Positions 6,351-12,764 are shown, counted from the stretch's first letter. The stretch is DNA of 14,162 nt from an uncultured Flavobacterium sp. (GCF_937876455.1 NZ_CALFIG010000167.1:1-14162), one strand, 5' to 3'. Notes: generated from the letters alone by a model not told the origin. Numbers and translations are program-made.

Positions 6351-6490
6351 TACAATACTACTTTTTTGGGTTCTTTAATTGGCTTGTTCTCTGTCTCTTT
6401 AATTTCAGGTGCTTTCTCATTATCCATAGTGGCAACAACTAAAATTCCTGCTACGGCTAGTGAAAGCCATAATGCTCCGCTTGTACTCAT
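6350..6490 (-). CDS. 46-aa N-terminally anchored membrane protein
   Basis: ATG at 6490 to TAA at 6350 encodes MSTSGALWLSLAVAGILVV followed by ATMDN and a Lys/Glu/Pro-rich tail (EIKETENKPIKEPKKVVL). It has one membrane helix (about 5-21) and a charged soluble tail. The start lies 1 bp after the stop of the peptidoglycan-binding gene, and the stop overlaps the endolysin ATG (TAATG). The tight fit on both sides is strong evidence that it is translated. It resembles the small virion membrane proteins of PRD1-like and PM2-like phages in layout only. The function is unknown. Confidence 0.65.
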   Translation of the reverse strand: MSTSGALWLSLAVAGILVVATMDNEKAPEIKETENKPIKEPKKVVL

Positions 6491-6491
6491 A

Positions 6492-7190
6492 TTAAAAGTC
6501 TTTTAGTTTGATTTGTTTAACCCCTTTTTGGGTGAATAGTGCGTTTTCAGTATTACGCCCGAAATCTCCATCAACCTTGATTTTAAGTAGTGTTTGCAAG
6601 GCTCTTACTTCAAGCCCTTTACTTCCTTTTTTCAAGAGTTTGCTTTTATCTACTCCCGAAGCATTTGATGAACTAACTGATGGAATTGTTGGGAAAATTT
6701 TACCTACTGGTTTTATAACATCTTGGTCAGCAATCCAATAAATATCATTGAGCAATGCGCCGTTTCTTTGCACTACATAGCGATACGTTCCGTCAGGTCT
6801 TAAACCAACCCAAATGATAGTACCGATTTTATCTCCTTTTTTAAAAGTGGCTTTTCGGATTCCCTCACTGATATAATTCCCGTCAGCCATTTTTCTAGCA
6901 TCATAGGTTTTTGTACCATAAAATCCTGTTGCCATTACTTCCTGACCAATACTGTATCTAAAACTATCAGCTATTACTGGTGCTTTAACTGGTGCTTGTG
7001 GTTTTACTGGTGTTTGTGGCTTTATTGGATTGGTAGCCAATGTTGGAGTTTTTACAGGTGCTACAGGCTCAATTGGTTCTTCGATGTATTCCTGCTGTTT
7101 CTCATTACCTTTTTGAACAAAATAATAGATACCACCACCTACCGCTAGGGCTATACCGCCTCCAATCCATAATTTATCTTCTGTGGTCAT
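6492..7190 (-). CDS. Membrane-anchored peptidoglycan-binding protein, 232 aa
   Basis: I take the start at ATG 7190 (MTTEDKLWIGGG), 2 bp after the preceding gene. A longer frame back to 7295 would overlap that gene by about 100 bp. A membrane helix (about 7-24, WIGGGIALAVGGGIYYFV) is followed by an acidic/proline linker with repeated PVK units (about 35-70). A central beta-rich domain follows (YSIGQEVMATGFYGTKTYD ... DKIGTIIWVGLRPDGTYRYVV ... IYWIADQDVIKPV), SH3-like in appearance. The C-terminal 45 residues fit the PG_binding_1 fold (LKKGSKGLEVRALQTLL, VDGDFGRNTENAL). A wall-binding domain held on a membrane suggests a virion-membrane protein that engages peptidoglycan during entry, or a lysis accessory. 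No catalytic residues are seen. Confidence 0.8.
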   Translation of the reverse strand: MTTEDKLWIGGGIALAVGGGIYYFVQKGNEKQQEYIEEPIEPVAPVKTPTLATNPIKPQTPVKPQAPVKAPVIADSFRYSIGQEVMATGFYGTKTYDARKMADGNYISEGIRKATFKKGDKIGTIIWVGLRPDGTYRYVVQRNGALLNDIYWIADQDVIKPVGKIFPTIPSVSSSNASGVDKSKLLKKGSKGLEVRALQTLLKIKVDGDFGRNTENALFTQKGVKQIKLKDF

Positions 7191-7192
7191 TT

Positions 7193-7615
7193 TTATAATT
7201 GTTTTGGATAATTTGATTTTAATAATTGATAATCTTCTGTACTTAATTCCTCTTTGAGCCAAACCTTTAAAGGGTGCTTTGTCGGAGTTTGCCAAAGAGC
7301 GAAATAAGTGTTACCTGTTAGGGTGTTATAATATCTATTTCCAAAGGCTGTAATCACTTTTGAAAATTGGGCTTCAGTTACTCCAGTTAATGCCGTGAAA
7401 ATGGTTTTACGCTTTTCGGTGTTGGTGAAATTGGCTTCTTTCATTGCATTGAAAAGCATTGTGGCAACTTCTTTAGCATTGAAACTCGAATCCATTAAAC
7501 TCGCATCCAAATACGCTCCTGCCTTTTTATTTTTACTGGTTTGAGAAACTGCTAAAAGCATTATTCCCAATCCTGCAAGTCCTATGGTTACAGGGATAAT
7601 TTTTGTGCTTTCCAT
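7193..7615 (-). CDS. Single-pass membrane protein, 140 aa (paralogue A)
   Basis: An N-terminal membrane helix (about 6-24, IIPVTIGLAGLGIMLLAV) is followed by a short basic stretch and a helical soluble domain (about 45-140). That domain matches the C-terminal domain of the next-upstream gene product in spacing: an A-x(3)-F-x-AM start, L-x-GV in the middle, F-x(3)-I-x(3)-FG-x-R, then a late hydrophobic W-containing helix. The similarity is weak but colinear, and the genes are adjacent, so tandem duplication and divergence is likely. The domain's helix arrangement recalls the annexin-like repeats annotated in some Bacteroidota phage proteins, though I cannot confirm this. It is probably a virion-membrane or envelope protein. 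It begins 1 bp after the upstream gene. Confidence 0.7.
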   Translation of the reverse strand: MESTKIIPVTIGLAGLGIMLLAVSQTSKNKKAGAYLDASLMDSSFNAKEVATMLFNAMKEANFTNTEKRKTIFTALTGVTEAQFSKVITAFGNRYYNTLTGNTYFALWQTPTKHPLKVWLKEELSTEDYQLLKSNYPKQL

Positions 7616-7616
7616 T

Positions 7617-8111
7617 TTAAAAAAAGTGAGGTATTAAAAAGCGTAATTCCATAAGCTCGCTAGGGTTAAACTGGTCTGCAAACCATTCTATCATTGTCAT
7701 TTTCTTTGATAAGGGATTAATACCTTTTCTCTGCCCAAACTCGTTGTAAATCCTAATGAATCCATTGTGATTAACTCCCATCAGATTTTGTTTTACAGAT
7801 TTAAACCCATTTCCAAAACCATACATTGCGCTAAAAATGGCTTCCGCTTTATTCTTTGCCATTCCAGTAGAAATATTACTTGGCTTTTCTCGTCTGTCCT
7901 CACTTAATTTGGAAAAACCGTTAAAAATCTTCTTGTAAACAAAATATCCAACCCCAAGAAAAAAGCCTGTTTTAAGTACACCCTTTACAATTGAAGCCGT
8001 TGCATTTACTGTAGCATTGGCATTGTCAAGCGTATTGGCGATTGCCTTTTGCCCTTGTGGGGAAGAAGCTACTGCCATAACTGCGGGATTGTGTAAACCT
8101 TGTTTTTTCAT
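7617..8111 (-). CDS. Membrane protein, 164 aa (paralogue B)
   Basis: The first 40 residues are a small-residue-rich helix (AVMAVASSPQGQKAIANTL, then ATVNATASIV). A membrane segment follows (about 45-60, VLKTGFFLGVGYFVYKKIF). The C-terminal helical domain (about 85-164) runs AEAIFSAMYGF, LMGVNHNGFIRIYNEFGQRKG, MIEWFADQF and ELMELRFLI. This domain is colinear with that of the downstream 140-aa gene. The sequence gives no enzyme signature. It is the first gene after the 220-bp structured gap, so it may begin its own transcript. The function is probably structural. Confidence 0.7.
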   Translation of the reverse strand: MKKQGLHNPAVMAVASSPQGQKAIANTLDNANATVNATASIVKGVLKTGFFLGVGYFVYKKIFNGFSKLSEDRREKPSNISTGMAKNKAEAIFSAMYGFGNGFKSVKQNLMGVNHNGFIRIYNEFGQRKGINPLSKKMTMIEWFADQFNPSELMELRFLIPHFF

Positions 8112-8330
8112 TGTCTTCAGTTGTTGGCTGTAGCGACTGCTCCCAATTTCATTTTTACTTCGGGAAGTTCATTTTAAGTTTCATAAAGGGTTGCCCCAGT
8201 AATCCGCTTAATCTTACTACTCCCGTTTCATCTTTACTTTCTTAAATTGGAGCAATTGTTACAGCTATTTCTTTATTGTTGTTTCACTTGCCTGTAAATG
8301 GAGCTTACAGACAAGCTACTCCAACACTAC
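8112..8330 (-). other. Structured non-coding gap
   Basis: No ORF longer than about 11 codons opens on the coding strand. The gap holds a 25-bp imperfect direct repeat (8136-8160 and 8216-8239, ACTRCTCCC...TTTCATYTTTACTT), a hairpin (8287-8315), and a 12-base element at 8138-8149 complementary, with one bulge, to 8244-8254. In transcript sense each repeat copy carries a short ATG reading frame. This is the only long untranslated stretch within the leftward cluster, so a leader, attenuator or small RNA is plausible. No TAnnTTTG promoter was found in it. Confidence 0.5.
8287..8315 (-). promoter_or_regulatory. RNA hairpin downstream of the 64-aa gene
   Basis: In transcript sense CTTGTCTGTAA pairs with TTACAGGCAAG around a 7-nt loop. 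The stem is 11 bp with one U-G pair; the same position is a C-A mismatch on the other strand, so the structure favours the leftward transcript. No T-run follows, so it is not a classical terminator. It could stabilise the upstream message's 3' end or bind a protein. Confidence 0.45.
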
Positions 8331-8525
8331 CTACATTATGAACTCTTTTATTGTTTGCCAACTCTCGGCATTAGTTACCATTGCAATTGCTTTTTGAGAG
8401 TTTTTAAGTTCTACCAACTTCTCTAAAACCTCATTATCTAAATCGGCTAGGGTTTCAATCAATTTTGCTTTTTTCTGCAATTTGAAAGGGTTTGTTTCCT
8501 TTGTTTTTATGGTTAATGCGCTCAT
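8331..8525 (-). CDS. Small helical protein, 64 aa
   Basis: The protein is short, charged and predicted all-helical: KLQKKAKLIETLADLDNEVLEKLVELKNSQKAI, then a C-terminal helix SWQTIKEFIM. It has no membrane segment, cysteines or known motif. Its start overlaps the stop of the 263-aa coiled-coil gene by one base (TAATG), so the two are probably translationally coupled and may act together, for example as an assembly factor pair. It is the last gene before the structured gap. The function is unknown. Confidence 0.65.
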   Translation of the reverse strand: MSALTIKTKETNPFKLQKKAKLIETLADLDNEVLEKLVELKNSQKAIAMVTNAESWQTIKEFIM

Positions 8526-9316
8526 TATACTAGCATTTGATGTTGTTGTAATAATTGAAATAACTCTTGTGAGAAAACATTGTTTTCGGTATTCTCATTG
8601 ATTTTTTGATAGATGACTTGTAAAAGTGTTATGGTATCATCATCAAGGGTTTTTATGATTTCCAAAAACGATTTTTTAACCTCTGAATAAGTTTCGTTTT
8701 CTGCTTCATCTGTCGAGGCAACTCCCAAACCATTTGCTTCAACTGGTACATTAAATCCCAATCCTTTTAAAATTATCGGGGCTTGCTTAACAACACCTAA
8801 AAGCATATTATTTAAACTGTCGTTACTCTCTTTCGTGTACCGTCTTTGCAACTTCTCTTCATTCAGCAGGTCGTTTTTAGCTTTGAGTTCTTTATTTTCC
8901 CTTTCTGATTCCTCTAGCTTTCTTGCGAGTTCTGCTCGGTCGTATGCTTGGAGTTTTAAATCAAAAATCTCTGTCATACCCAATCCCATAAGTCCGCTTT
9001 TCATTTTCTTTTTCTTCTTTCTTTTGGCAATTGGTTTTTCCTCTGGTTCATTTGATTTTCCAAAACTCACATCGAAAGGGTCTCCCTCCATTTTAAAGGC
9101 ATTTGCTCCATTTTTGCGTTTCTCCTGTAGGGTTAGCTTTTTGTAACCATCGGCAAAAACTTTCTCGAAAAACTCTTCGGCTGTACCATATTCATTTTTT
9201 ATTTGCTCGTGGGTTACATTGCGAAAAATCGGCTTGGAAGTATCCCTGTCATAAACCGTTACAGCACAAAACTTGTCGCTGTTGAGTTTATCCATCAAAT
9301 CATCTAATTGCTCCAT
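8525..9316 (-). CDS. Coiled-coil protein with basic patch, 263 aa
   Basis: I do not recognise the family. The N-terminal 80 residues are mixed alpha/beta (MEQLDDLMDKLNSDKFCAV, YDRDTSKPIFRNVT, YGTAEEFFEKVFADGYKKL). A very basic run KRKKKKKMKSG (about 98-108) is followed by GLMGLGMTEIFDLKL and a strongly predicted coiled coil (about 128-165, ARKLEESERENKELKAKND). A hydrophobic stretch with MLLGVVKQAPIILKGLGF comes next, then a C-terminal helical bundle rich in Glu and Gln. A basic patch, a coiled coil and an amphipathic segment suit a scaffold, or a DNA-to-capsid or membrane-to-DNA linker. It lies directly downstream of the three beta-rich candidate capsid genes with a 1-bp gap. Oligomerisation through the coiled coil is likely; the rest is inference. 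Confidence 0.65.
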   Translation of the reverse strand: MEQLDDLMDKLNSDKFCAVTVYDRDTSKPIFRNVTHEQIKNEYGTAEEFFEKVFADGYKKLTLQEKRKNGANAFKMEGDPFDVSFGKSNEPEEKPIAKRKKKKKMKSGLMGLGMTEIFDLKLQAYDRAELARKLEESERENKELKAKNDLLNEEKLQRRYTKESNDSLNNMLLGVVKQAPIILKGLGFNVPVEANGLGVASTDEAENETYSEVKKSFLEIIKTLDDDTITLLQVIYQKINENTENNVFSQELFQLLQQHQMLV

Positions 9317-9317
9317 T

Positions 9318-9593
9318 TTAAATTAGTTTCTTGTAGATAAGTAGTATTTTGTTTTTTGGGGTGTAGCCCTTTTTGCTGTTATTGGTATCTGTGTAGATTA
9401 CCTCTAATTGCACTTTTGAATAAGTACCATCAGGCACAACTAAAATTTGTTTTTGGGTTGGGTATATCAGAACTCCGTTAACCTGTGCTATGCTTGTGCC
9501 TTTATTGACAACGCAAAGTGAAGTAACATTCTCTAAAACTGGGATTTGCTCTTCTCTAAATTCTCTTGTTATAAAAGCCGATTCTACAAACAT
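9318..9593 (-). CDS. Small beta-rich structural candidate, 91 aa
   Basis: Alternating hydrophobic patterns suggest an all-beta domain: VTSLCVVNKGTSIAQVNGVLI, ILVVPDGTYSKVQLEVIYTD, ending KNKILLIYKKLI. There is no membrane helix. It is packed between the 124-aa beta-rich gene (2-bp gap) and the coiled-coil gene (1-bp gap), which suggests co-expression with capsid components. It could be a minor capsid, spike or cement protein. It does not resemble a cold-shock or OB-fold protein by motif. The function is inferred from composition and position only. Confidence 0.6.
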   Translation of the reverse strand: MFVESAFITREFREEQIPVLENVTSLCVVNKGTSIAQVNGVLIYPTQKQILVVPDGTYSKVQLEVIYTDTNNSKKGYTPKNKILLIYKKLI

Positions 9594-9595
9594 TG

Positions 9596-9970
9596 CTACA
9601 TTTTTTTAACGTTATTATTATACAGGAACACTACATGAAATTTTAGCGGTCTCTCTGATTCCAGTTTGTCCTCTAGTGTGAAAATCAGAGTGTAATCTTT
9701 GTTGCCAGTATCAAAATTTAAAGGCTTAAAACTCTTCTCATATTCGCCACCGTTTGACTGTCTCCAGTTGTCAATATGCACCGATGGAATAATTGCAATG
9801 CTGTTATCGTCTTTCATTTCGACAGATGCCATTGCGTTTGCTTGTTTCTCAACTCCATTGGTATAAAGTGCTGCACCTGTAGTAAAGCCTGTAGGCAGTT
9901 TAAAGTTTACCGATGTATCAGTTTCTCCTGGTTTAATTAGTGCCTTAACAACGTATTGAATTTGTCTCAT
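9596..9970 (-). CDS. Beta-rich candidate capsid protein, 124 aa
   Basis: The sequence alternates short strands and loops: IQYVVKALIKPGETDTSVNF, NAMASVEMKDDNSIAIIPSV, NKDYTLIFTLEDK, PLKFHVVFLYNN. There is no signal, membrane segment or enzyme motif. The pattern and size would fit a small single beta-barrel or jelly-roll. It follows the 185-aa beta-rich gene across a hairpin (9985-10014) and precedes the 91-aa one. Viruses with single-jelly-roll capsids, such as Thermus phage P23-77, use two small major capsid proteins encoded together, so this and the 185-aa protein are a plausible pair. That is inference; I found no diagnostic motif. Confidence 0.6.
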   Translation of the reverse strand: MRQIQYVVKALIKPGETDTSVNFKLPTGFTTGAALYTNGVEKQANAMASVEMKDDNSIAIIPSVHIDNWRQSNGGEYEKSFKPLNFDTGNKDYTLIFTLEDKLESERPLKFHVVFLYNNNVKKM

Positions 9971-9984
9971 TTCTTTTGGGATTT

Positions 9985-10014
9985 AAAAGCCATAGCCCTA
10001 GAACTATGGCTTTT
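9985..10014 (-). terminator. Hairpin after the 185-aa gene (attenuator or weak terminator)
   Basis: A perfect 11-bp stem AAAAGCCATAG/CTATGGCTTTT (9985-9995 and 10004-10014) closes an 8-nt loop, 14 bp downstream of the 185-aa gene's stop. In transcript direction only four U follow (CTTTTAAATCCC), so it would be leaky. Such a site would raise the level of the 185-aa message relative to downstream genes, as is common after major capsid genes. Confidence 0.7.
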
Positions 10015-10028
10015 TGAGTTTTGAAATA

Positions 10029-10586
10029 CTATTTTTTTGCTTCTGTTACTCTGAACTCCAATCGCATAAAAAGCGGTTTTCCTGTTGGAATTGTAACCCC
10101 TTTTGGAAATTCCAACTCCAATTTGAACTCTTCTTTTGCTCTTAAAAGCGGAGTAGTTGCAATTGGTCTGTGGTCGTCCTGCTTGAAGTTTTGAGTATCC
10201 GTCATCGGCAAATCAATAAGCATATCATTGGTTTGGATAAGTCTCAAATCAGCATTTTGCAATTGTGCTGGTATTCTTTCCGAATTTTGCCAGTTGGCAT
10301 TTGTTACATCTGTTCCGTCAGAGGTAAACAAGGTGCGGACAGAATCAATGACAACATCACGCCCAGAGTTTAAAAGGTTTCCGTCAAAGTTGGTAACTCC
10401 AACTAATTTTTTGGTATTGGCATCAACCAATTGGTTAATCCCGCTCATACCGTCAACCTTTACATTCAAGTAGAAAGTTTTATCTACTAATTTGGTTGCC
10501 TGTGGTCGCACAGCTTGTGCGTGTTGGCGTTGTCTCGCACCTAAAACTTTGATTGCTCTTTGCAATTGTGGATTTCTATTTTCCAT
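10029..10586 (-). CDS. Candidate major capsid protein, 185 aa, beta-rich
   Basis: A basic, Gln/Arg-rich N-terminal arm (about 1-30, NPQLQRAIKVLGARQRQHAQ) precedes a beta-rich body: KTFYLNVKVDGMSGIN, KKLVGVTNFDGNLLNSGRDVV, SVRTLFTSDG, QNADLRLIQTNDMLIDLPMTD, then EEFKLELEFPKGVTIPTGKPLFMRLEFRV at the end. A basic arm followed by a barrel-like domain is typical of small icosahedral capsid proteins. A hairpin directly after the gene, and its place at the head of the beta-rich run, suit a highly expressed structural gene. I recognise no HK97-type, double-jelly-roll or other diagnostic motif. At 185 aa it is too short for a double jelly-roll, so a single jelly-roll is the working guess. It could also be a minor structural protein. 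Confidence 0.6.
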   Translation of the reverse strand: MENRNPQLQRAIKVLGARQRQHAQAVRPQATKLVDKTFYLNVKVDGMSGINQLVDANTKKLVGVTNFDGNLLNSGRDVVIDSVRTLFTSDGTDVTNANWQNSERIPAQLQNADLRLIQTNDMLIDLPMTDTQNFKQDDHRPIATTPLLRAKEEFKLELEFPKGVTIPTGKPLFMRLEFRVTEAKK

Positions 10587-10624
10587 TTTTTTGTTTGAAT
10601 TAAATTTTACTTTTCTTTTTGGGT

Positions 10625-11194
10625 TTACATTATGTAATTGCCATCTTCATCGATGTAGGCTCCTAAACCATCTTCATCTTCATAAGCACCTAGACCATCT
10701 TCAACATAGTTTCCACTTGCATCGATATAACCGCCTAATCCGTCTTCATCATCATATCCGTTTAAACCGTTTTCAACATAATTGCCGTTTACATCAATGT
10801 AACCGCCCAATCCGTCTTCATGGTAATTACCATAGGCATCGATATAGCCATTTAGACCGTTTACTGCTCCTGAAAGACCTACTGCTTTTTGCATAAATCT
10901 TCCCATTGCGCTATCCGAACTTAGCTTTGAGGCGATGGTTTCAGATGAAAAAATGTTCTTTACCAGTTCTAAACCGTGAGCAATGGAAACACCTATTGCC
11001 GAACCTCTCATTAAGGAACTTTTACTATCACTCCCTTTTACCTTTACTGCCAAGAATCCTGCTCCGACAGCTACTACACCATTTACAACACCTTTTACCG
11101 TGTTTGATGATGTCTCTGTCATTGTGCCTGTAAGTCCTCTTGAGAGTGCGCCTACAGCAACGGCAGAACTAATTGTTATTAACTCCTGTTTCAT
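10625..11194 (-). CDS. Membrane protein with acidic tandem repeats, 189 aa
   Basis: The N-terminal 55 residues contain two small-residue-rich hydrophobic helices (ITISSAVAVGALSRGLTG; VVNGVVAVGAGFLAVKV). A linker helix follows (about 65-105). The last 80 residues are tandem repeats of about 15 residues (GLxGYIDxxGNYxED), alternating with shortened 9-residue units (GLxxYEDED). The tail is strongly acidic with regular Tyr and Gly. The repeated D-x-x-G-N-Y unit could bind divalent cations or form a small beta-solenoid. A membrane anchor plus repeat tail suits a virion-membrane protein whose tail meets the capsid or the medium. It precedes the candidate capsid gene by 38 bp. Repeat number may vary between relatives. 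I know no named family for it. Confidence 0.7.
   Translation of the reverse strand: MKQELITISSAVAVGALSRGLTGTMTETSSNTVKGVVNGVVAVGAGFLAVKVKGSDSKSSLMRGSAIGVSIAHGLELVKNIFSSETIASKLSSDSAMGRFMQKAVGLSGAVNGLNGYIDAYGNYHEDGLGGYIDVNGNYVENGLNGYDDEDGLGGYIDASGNYVEDGLGAYEDEDGLGAYIDEDGNYIM
10629..10858 (-). repeat. In-frame tandem repeat tract
   Basis: DNA encoding the GLxGYIDxxGNYxED repeats of the 189-aa protein. Long units of about 45 bp alternate with truncated units of 27 bp in the 3' half. The copies differ mainly at third codon positions, so the repeat is old or under selection at the protein level. It is not a CRISPR array: there are no spacers and the units are contiguous and in frame. Confidence 0.8.
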
Positions 11195-11205
11195 TTTTGT
11201 TTTTA

Positions 11206-11898
11206 TTAATTACTTTTTGAACTTGTTGCTAGTAAAACTGCTCCCAAAGCCCCTACACCGATAACTATTGGAATAGTATAATTGGGTTTGTCAATTGGGT
11301 TTGCTGTTTCATTTTTTGCCATTTCCTTTTGAGTGGCAACTTCTTCTTTTAGGTTATCTACTGGAATATCCTTGACCTTTGAAATGGTCTCTAATTGGGC
11401 ATCATTTGGCAAAGCTTCATTTACTTGCGTATCGGTTGCCAAAGTGTCGGCAGGAACTCCTTTAACCTGTGCAATAGTTTCCAATTGCTGTGGTGTTGGG
11501 GTAGCATTTTGCATCACTTCTCCGCCTTGAGCATCATCGTAAACTTCTTGTGAACCTCCACCAGAAATTGCGTTTTTGATTGTTGGCTTTACCACGTTGT
11601 TAATTGCAAACTTTCCAACCTTACTATTCCCAATTTTAGTTGCGAACTTTACAGCTTTACTGTTTTTAAATTTGGTTAGGACTTTACCAACCTTACTGTC
11701 AAGAATTTTACCTGCAATTCCTCCGCCCGGAATGAAACTCATTGCGGTAGTGGCTAACGGAATAGCAACTTTGCCTACTTTGATGGCATTTTTAATAGAA
11801 ACGTTTTTTAGTCTTACGTTTTTTTTAAGCATCCTGCCGATTTTAAGCCCTCTGTTTAAACCTGCGTTTAAACCTGCTTGTTCTTCTAATATTATCAT
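11206..11898 (-). CDS. Basic amphipathic membrane protein with internal repeat, 230 aa
   Basis: The first 110 residues are very basic with Gly/Ala-rich hydrophobic patches (VAIPLATTAMSFIPGGGIAG). They include recurring NSKxxKFA-like units (KNSKAVKFATKIGNSKVGKF) that would form amphipathic helices. The middle (about 130-185) carries a duplicated motif, QQLETIAQVKGVPADTL and AQLETISKVKDIPVDNL. A C-terminal membrane helix (about 208-225, YTIPIVIGVGALGAVLLA) ends in a short polar tail. This mixture resembles minor virion proteins that bind nucleic acid or perturb membranes during entry. It lies between the transglutaminase-like gene (11-bp gap) and the acidic-repeat gene (11-bp gap); basic and acidic partners side by side may interact. 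The family is not recognised. Confidence 0.65.
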   Translation of the reverse strand: MIILEEQAGLNAGLNRGLKIGRMLKKNVRLKNVSIKNAIKVGKVAIPLATTAMSFIPGGGIAGKILDSKVGKVLTKFKNSKAVKFATKIGNSKVGKFAINNVVKPTIKNAISGGGSQEVYDDAQGGEVMQNATPTPQQLETIAQVKGVPADTLATDTQVNEALPNDAQLETISKVKDIPVDNLKEEVATQKEMAKNETANPIDKPNYTIPIVIGVGALGAVLLATSSKSN

Positions 11899-11909
11899 AC
11901 TCTTATTGT

Positions 11910-12764
11910 TTAAAAAGGAAATCTTCCTCTAGTGGAACTTGATTTTTTTGATGCTCCTTTAAGCCCTCTTTTGCTACCGTAAACACTATTGCTTTTTACA
12001 TAGATATTGTAAGCTCCGCCCTCGCTATTTGATTTGTGAGCAATGGCATCTGTACCCAATGACTTTAGCATATTTTTTGCTTGTTCGGCACTTCGGGCGA
12101 AATCATATAACTCATACGCCTTTTGACAGGGTTTCTTTGTTACATACCAACCTTTCTTCTTTGGTGCGGGGCAATTAAGCCCTATATGTGGCAGTTTTAA
12201 ACTCATAAAAACATCTTCTTTACTTGTGTACTTTGGTTCTCTGTTACTTTGTACTGTTCCATCAATTACAAAATGCCCATCATCCAGTTTTCCACTTACT
12301 TGATTTTTTGGCACTACAACGTAAACATGGGTGTACTGCTTCGGATTGAAATTTGGCTGTTTTATCTGCCTGATGTAATGCTTAATCCCTAAGTTGAGAA
12401 GTATGCAACTGGCAAAAATCGAGTAGCTTTTACAATCAATTCCCTCTCTTCTGTTGAACCAACTATTAGCGGGGCTTCTTATATTTTGCGTTACTCCGTC
12501 AGCCTGATATTGAATATCATAGAAGAGAAAATAATGTATCTTGTTGCAGGTCTCTTCGATGGTTTTCCCTCTTAAAACTTGTGAAAGTTTGGCTACTTGC
12601 TTGTAATAAGCCTTTGCCCAATCTCTCATTACCCGAACCGAATAAAAAGTATCTCCTGTTGCAAGCTTTACTTTTTGGTTTTTCGGCTTTTCGATTAAAT
12701 GATTAAACTCGTCTCCGTTTTTTATCCTGCGCTTTAGAATTACGTTAATCTCTTCCTTTGTCAT
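11910..12764 (-). CDS. Transglutaminase-like cysteine protease/hydrolase, 284 aa
   Basis: A transglutaminase-like core is visible. SWFNRREGIDCKSYSIFASC carries nucleophile Cys111, QYTHVYVVVP carries His146, and HFVIDGT carries Asp168, the standard Cys-His-Asp order and spacing. Upstream helices (about 45-95, ending IHYFLFYDIQYQAD) match the start of the fold, where TIEETCNKIHYFLFYDIQY precedes the cysteine. The C-terminal 60 residues are basic and low-complexity (SKRGLKGASKKSSS). Bacterial members are mostly proteases or peptidoglycan-related hydrolases. Here virion maturation, wall penetration or crosslinking of structural proteins are all possible. There is no signal peptide. It is the first gene of the long leftward late cluster, starting 40 bp after the terminator at 12804-12833. 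Confidence 0.75.
   Translation of the reverse strand: MTKEEINVILKRRIKNGDEFNHLIEKPKNQKVKLATGDTFYSVRVMRDWAKAYYKQVAKLSQVLRGKTIEETCNKIHYFLFYDIQYQADGVTQNIRSPANSWFNRREGIDCKSYSIFASCILLNLGIKHYIRQIKQPNFNPKQYTHVYVVVPKNQVSGKLDDGHFVIDGTVQSNREPKYTSKEDVFMSLKLPHIGLNCPAPKKKGWYVTKKPCQKAYELYDFARSAEQAKNMLKSLGTDAIAHKSNSEGGAYNIYVKSNSVYGSKRGLKGASKKSSSTRGRFPF

Noticed and set aside
6492..7295. Extended 267-aa version of the peptidoglycan-binding protein
   Set aside because: The extra 35 residues come from an out-of-frame overlap with the preceding gene. The ATG at 7190 lies 2 bp after that gene and directly precedes the membrane helix.
8112..8330. Small coding genes in the gap
   Set aside because: ATG frames on the leftward strand close within 11 codons or fewer and show no operon-like overlaps.
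10629..10858. CRISPR-like or microsatellite array
   Set aside because: Units are contiguous, in frame, of two lengths and without unique spacers; they encode protein repeats.
10492..10896. His/Leu/Arg-rich plus-strand ORF
   Set aside because: It is antisense to the acidic tandem repeats and part of the capsid candidate; its periodicity comes from the repeat DNA.
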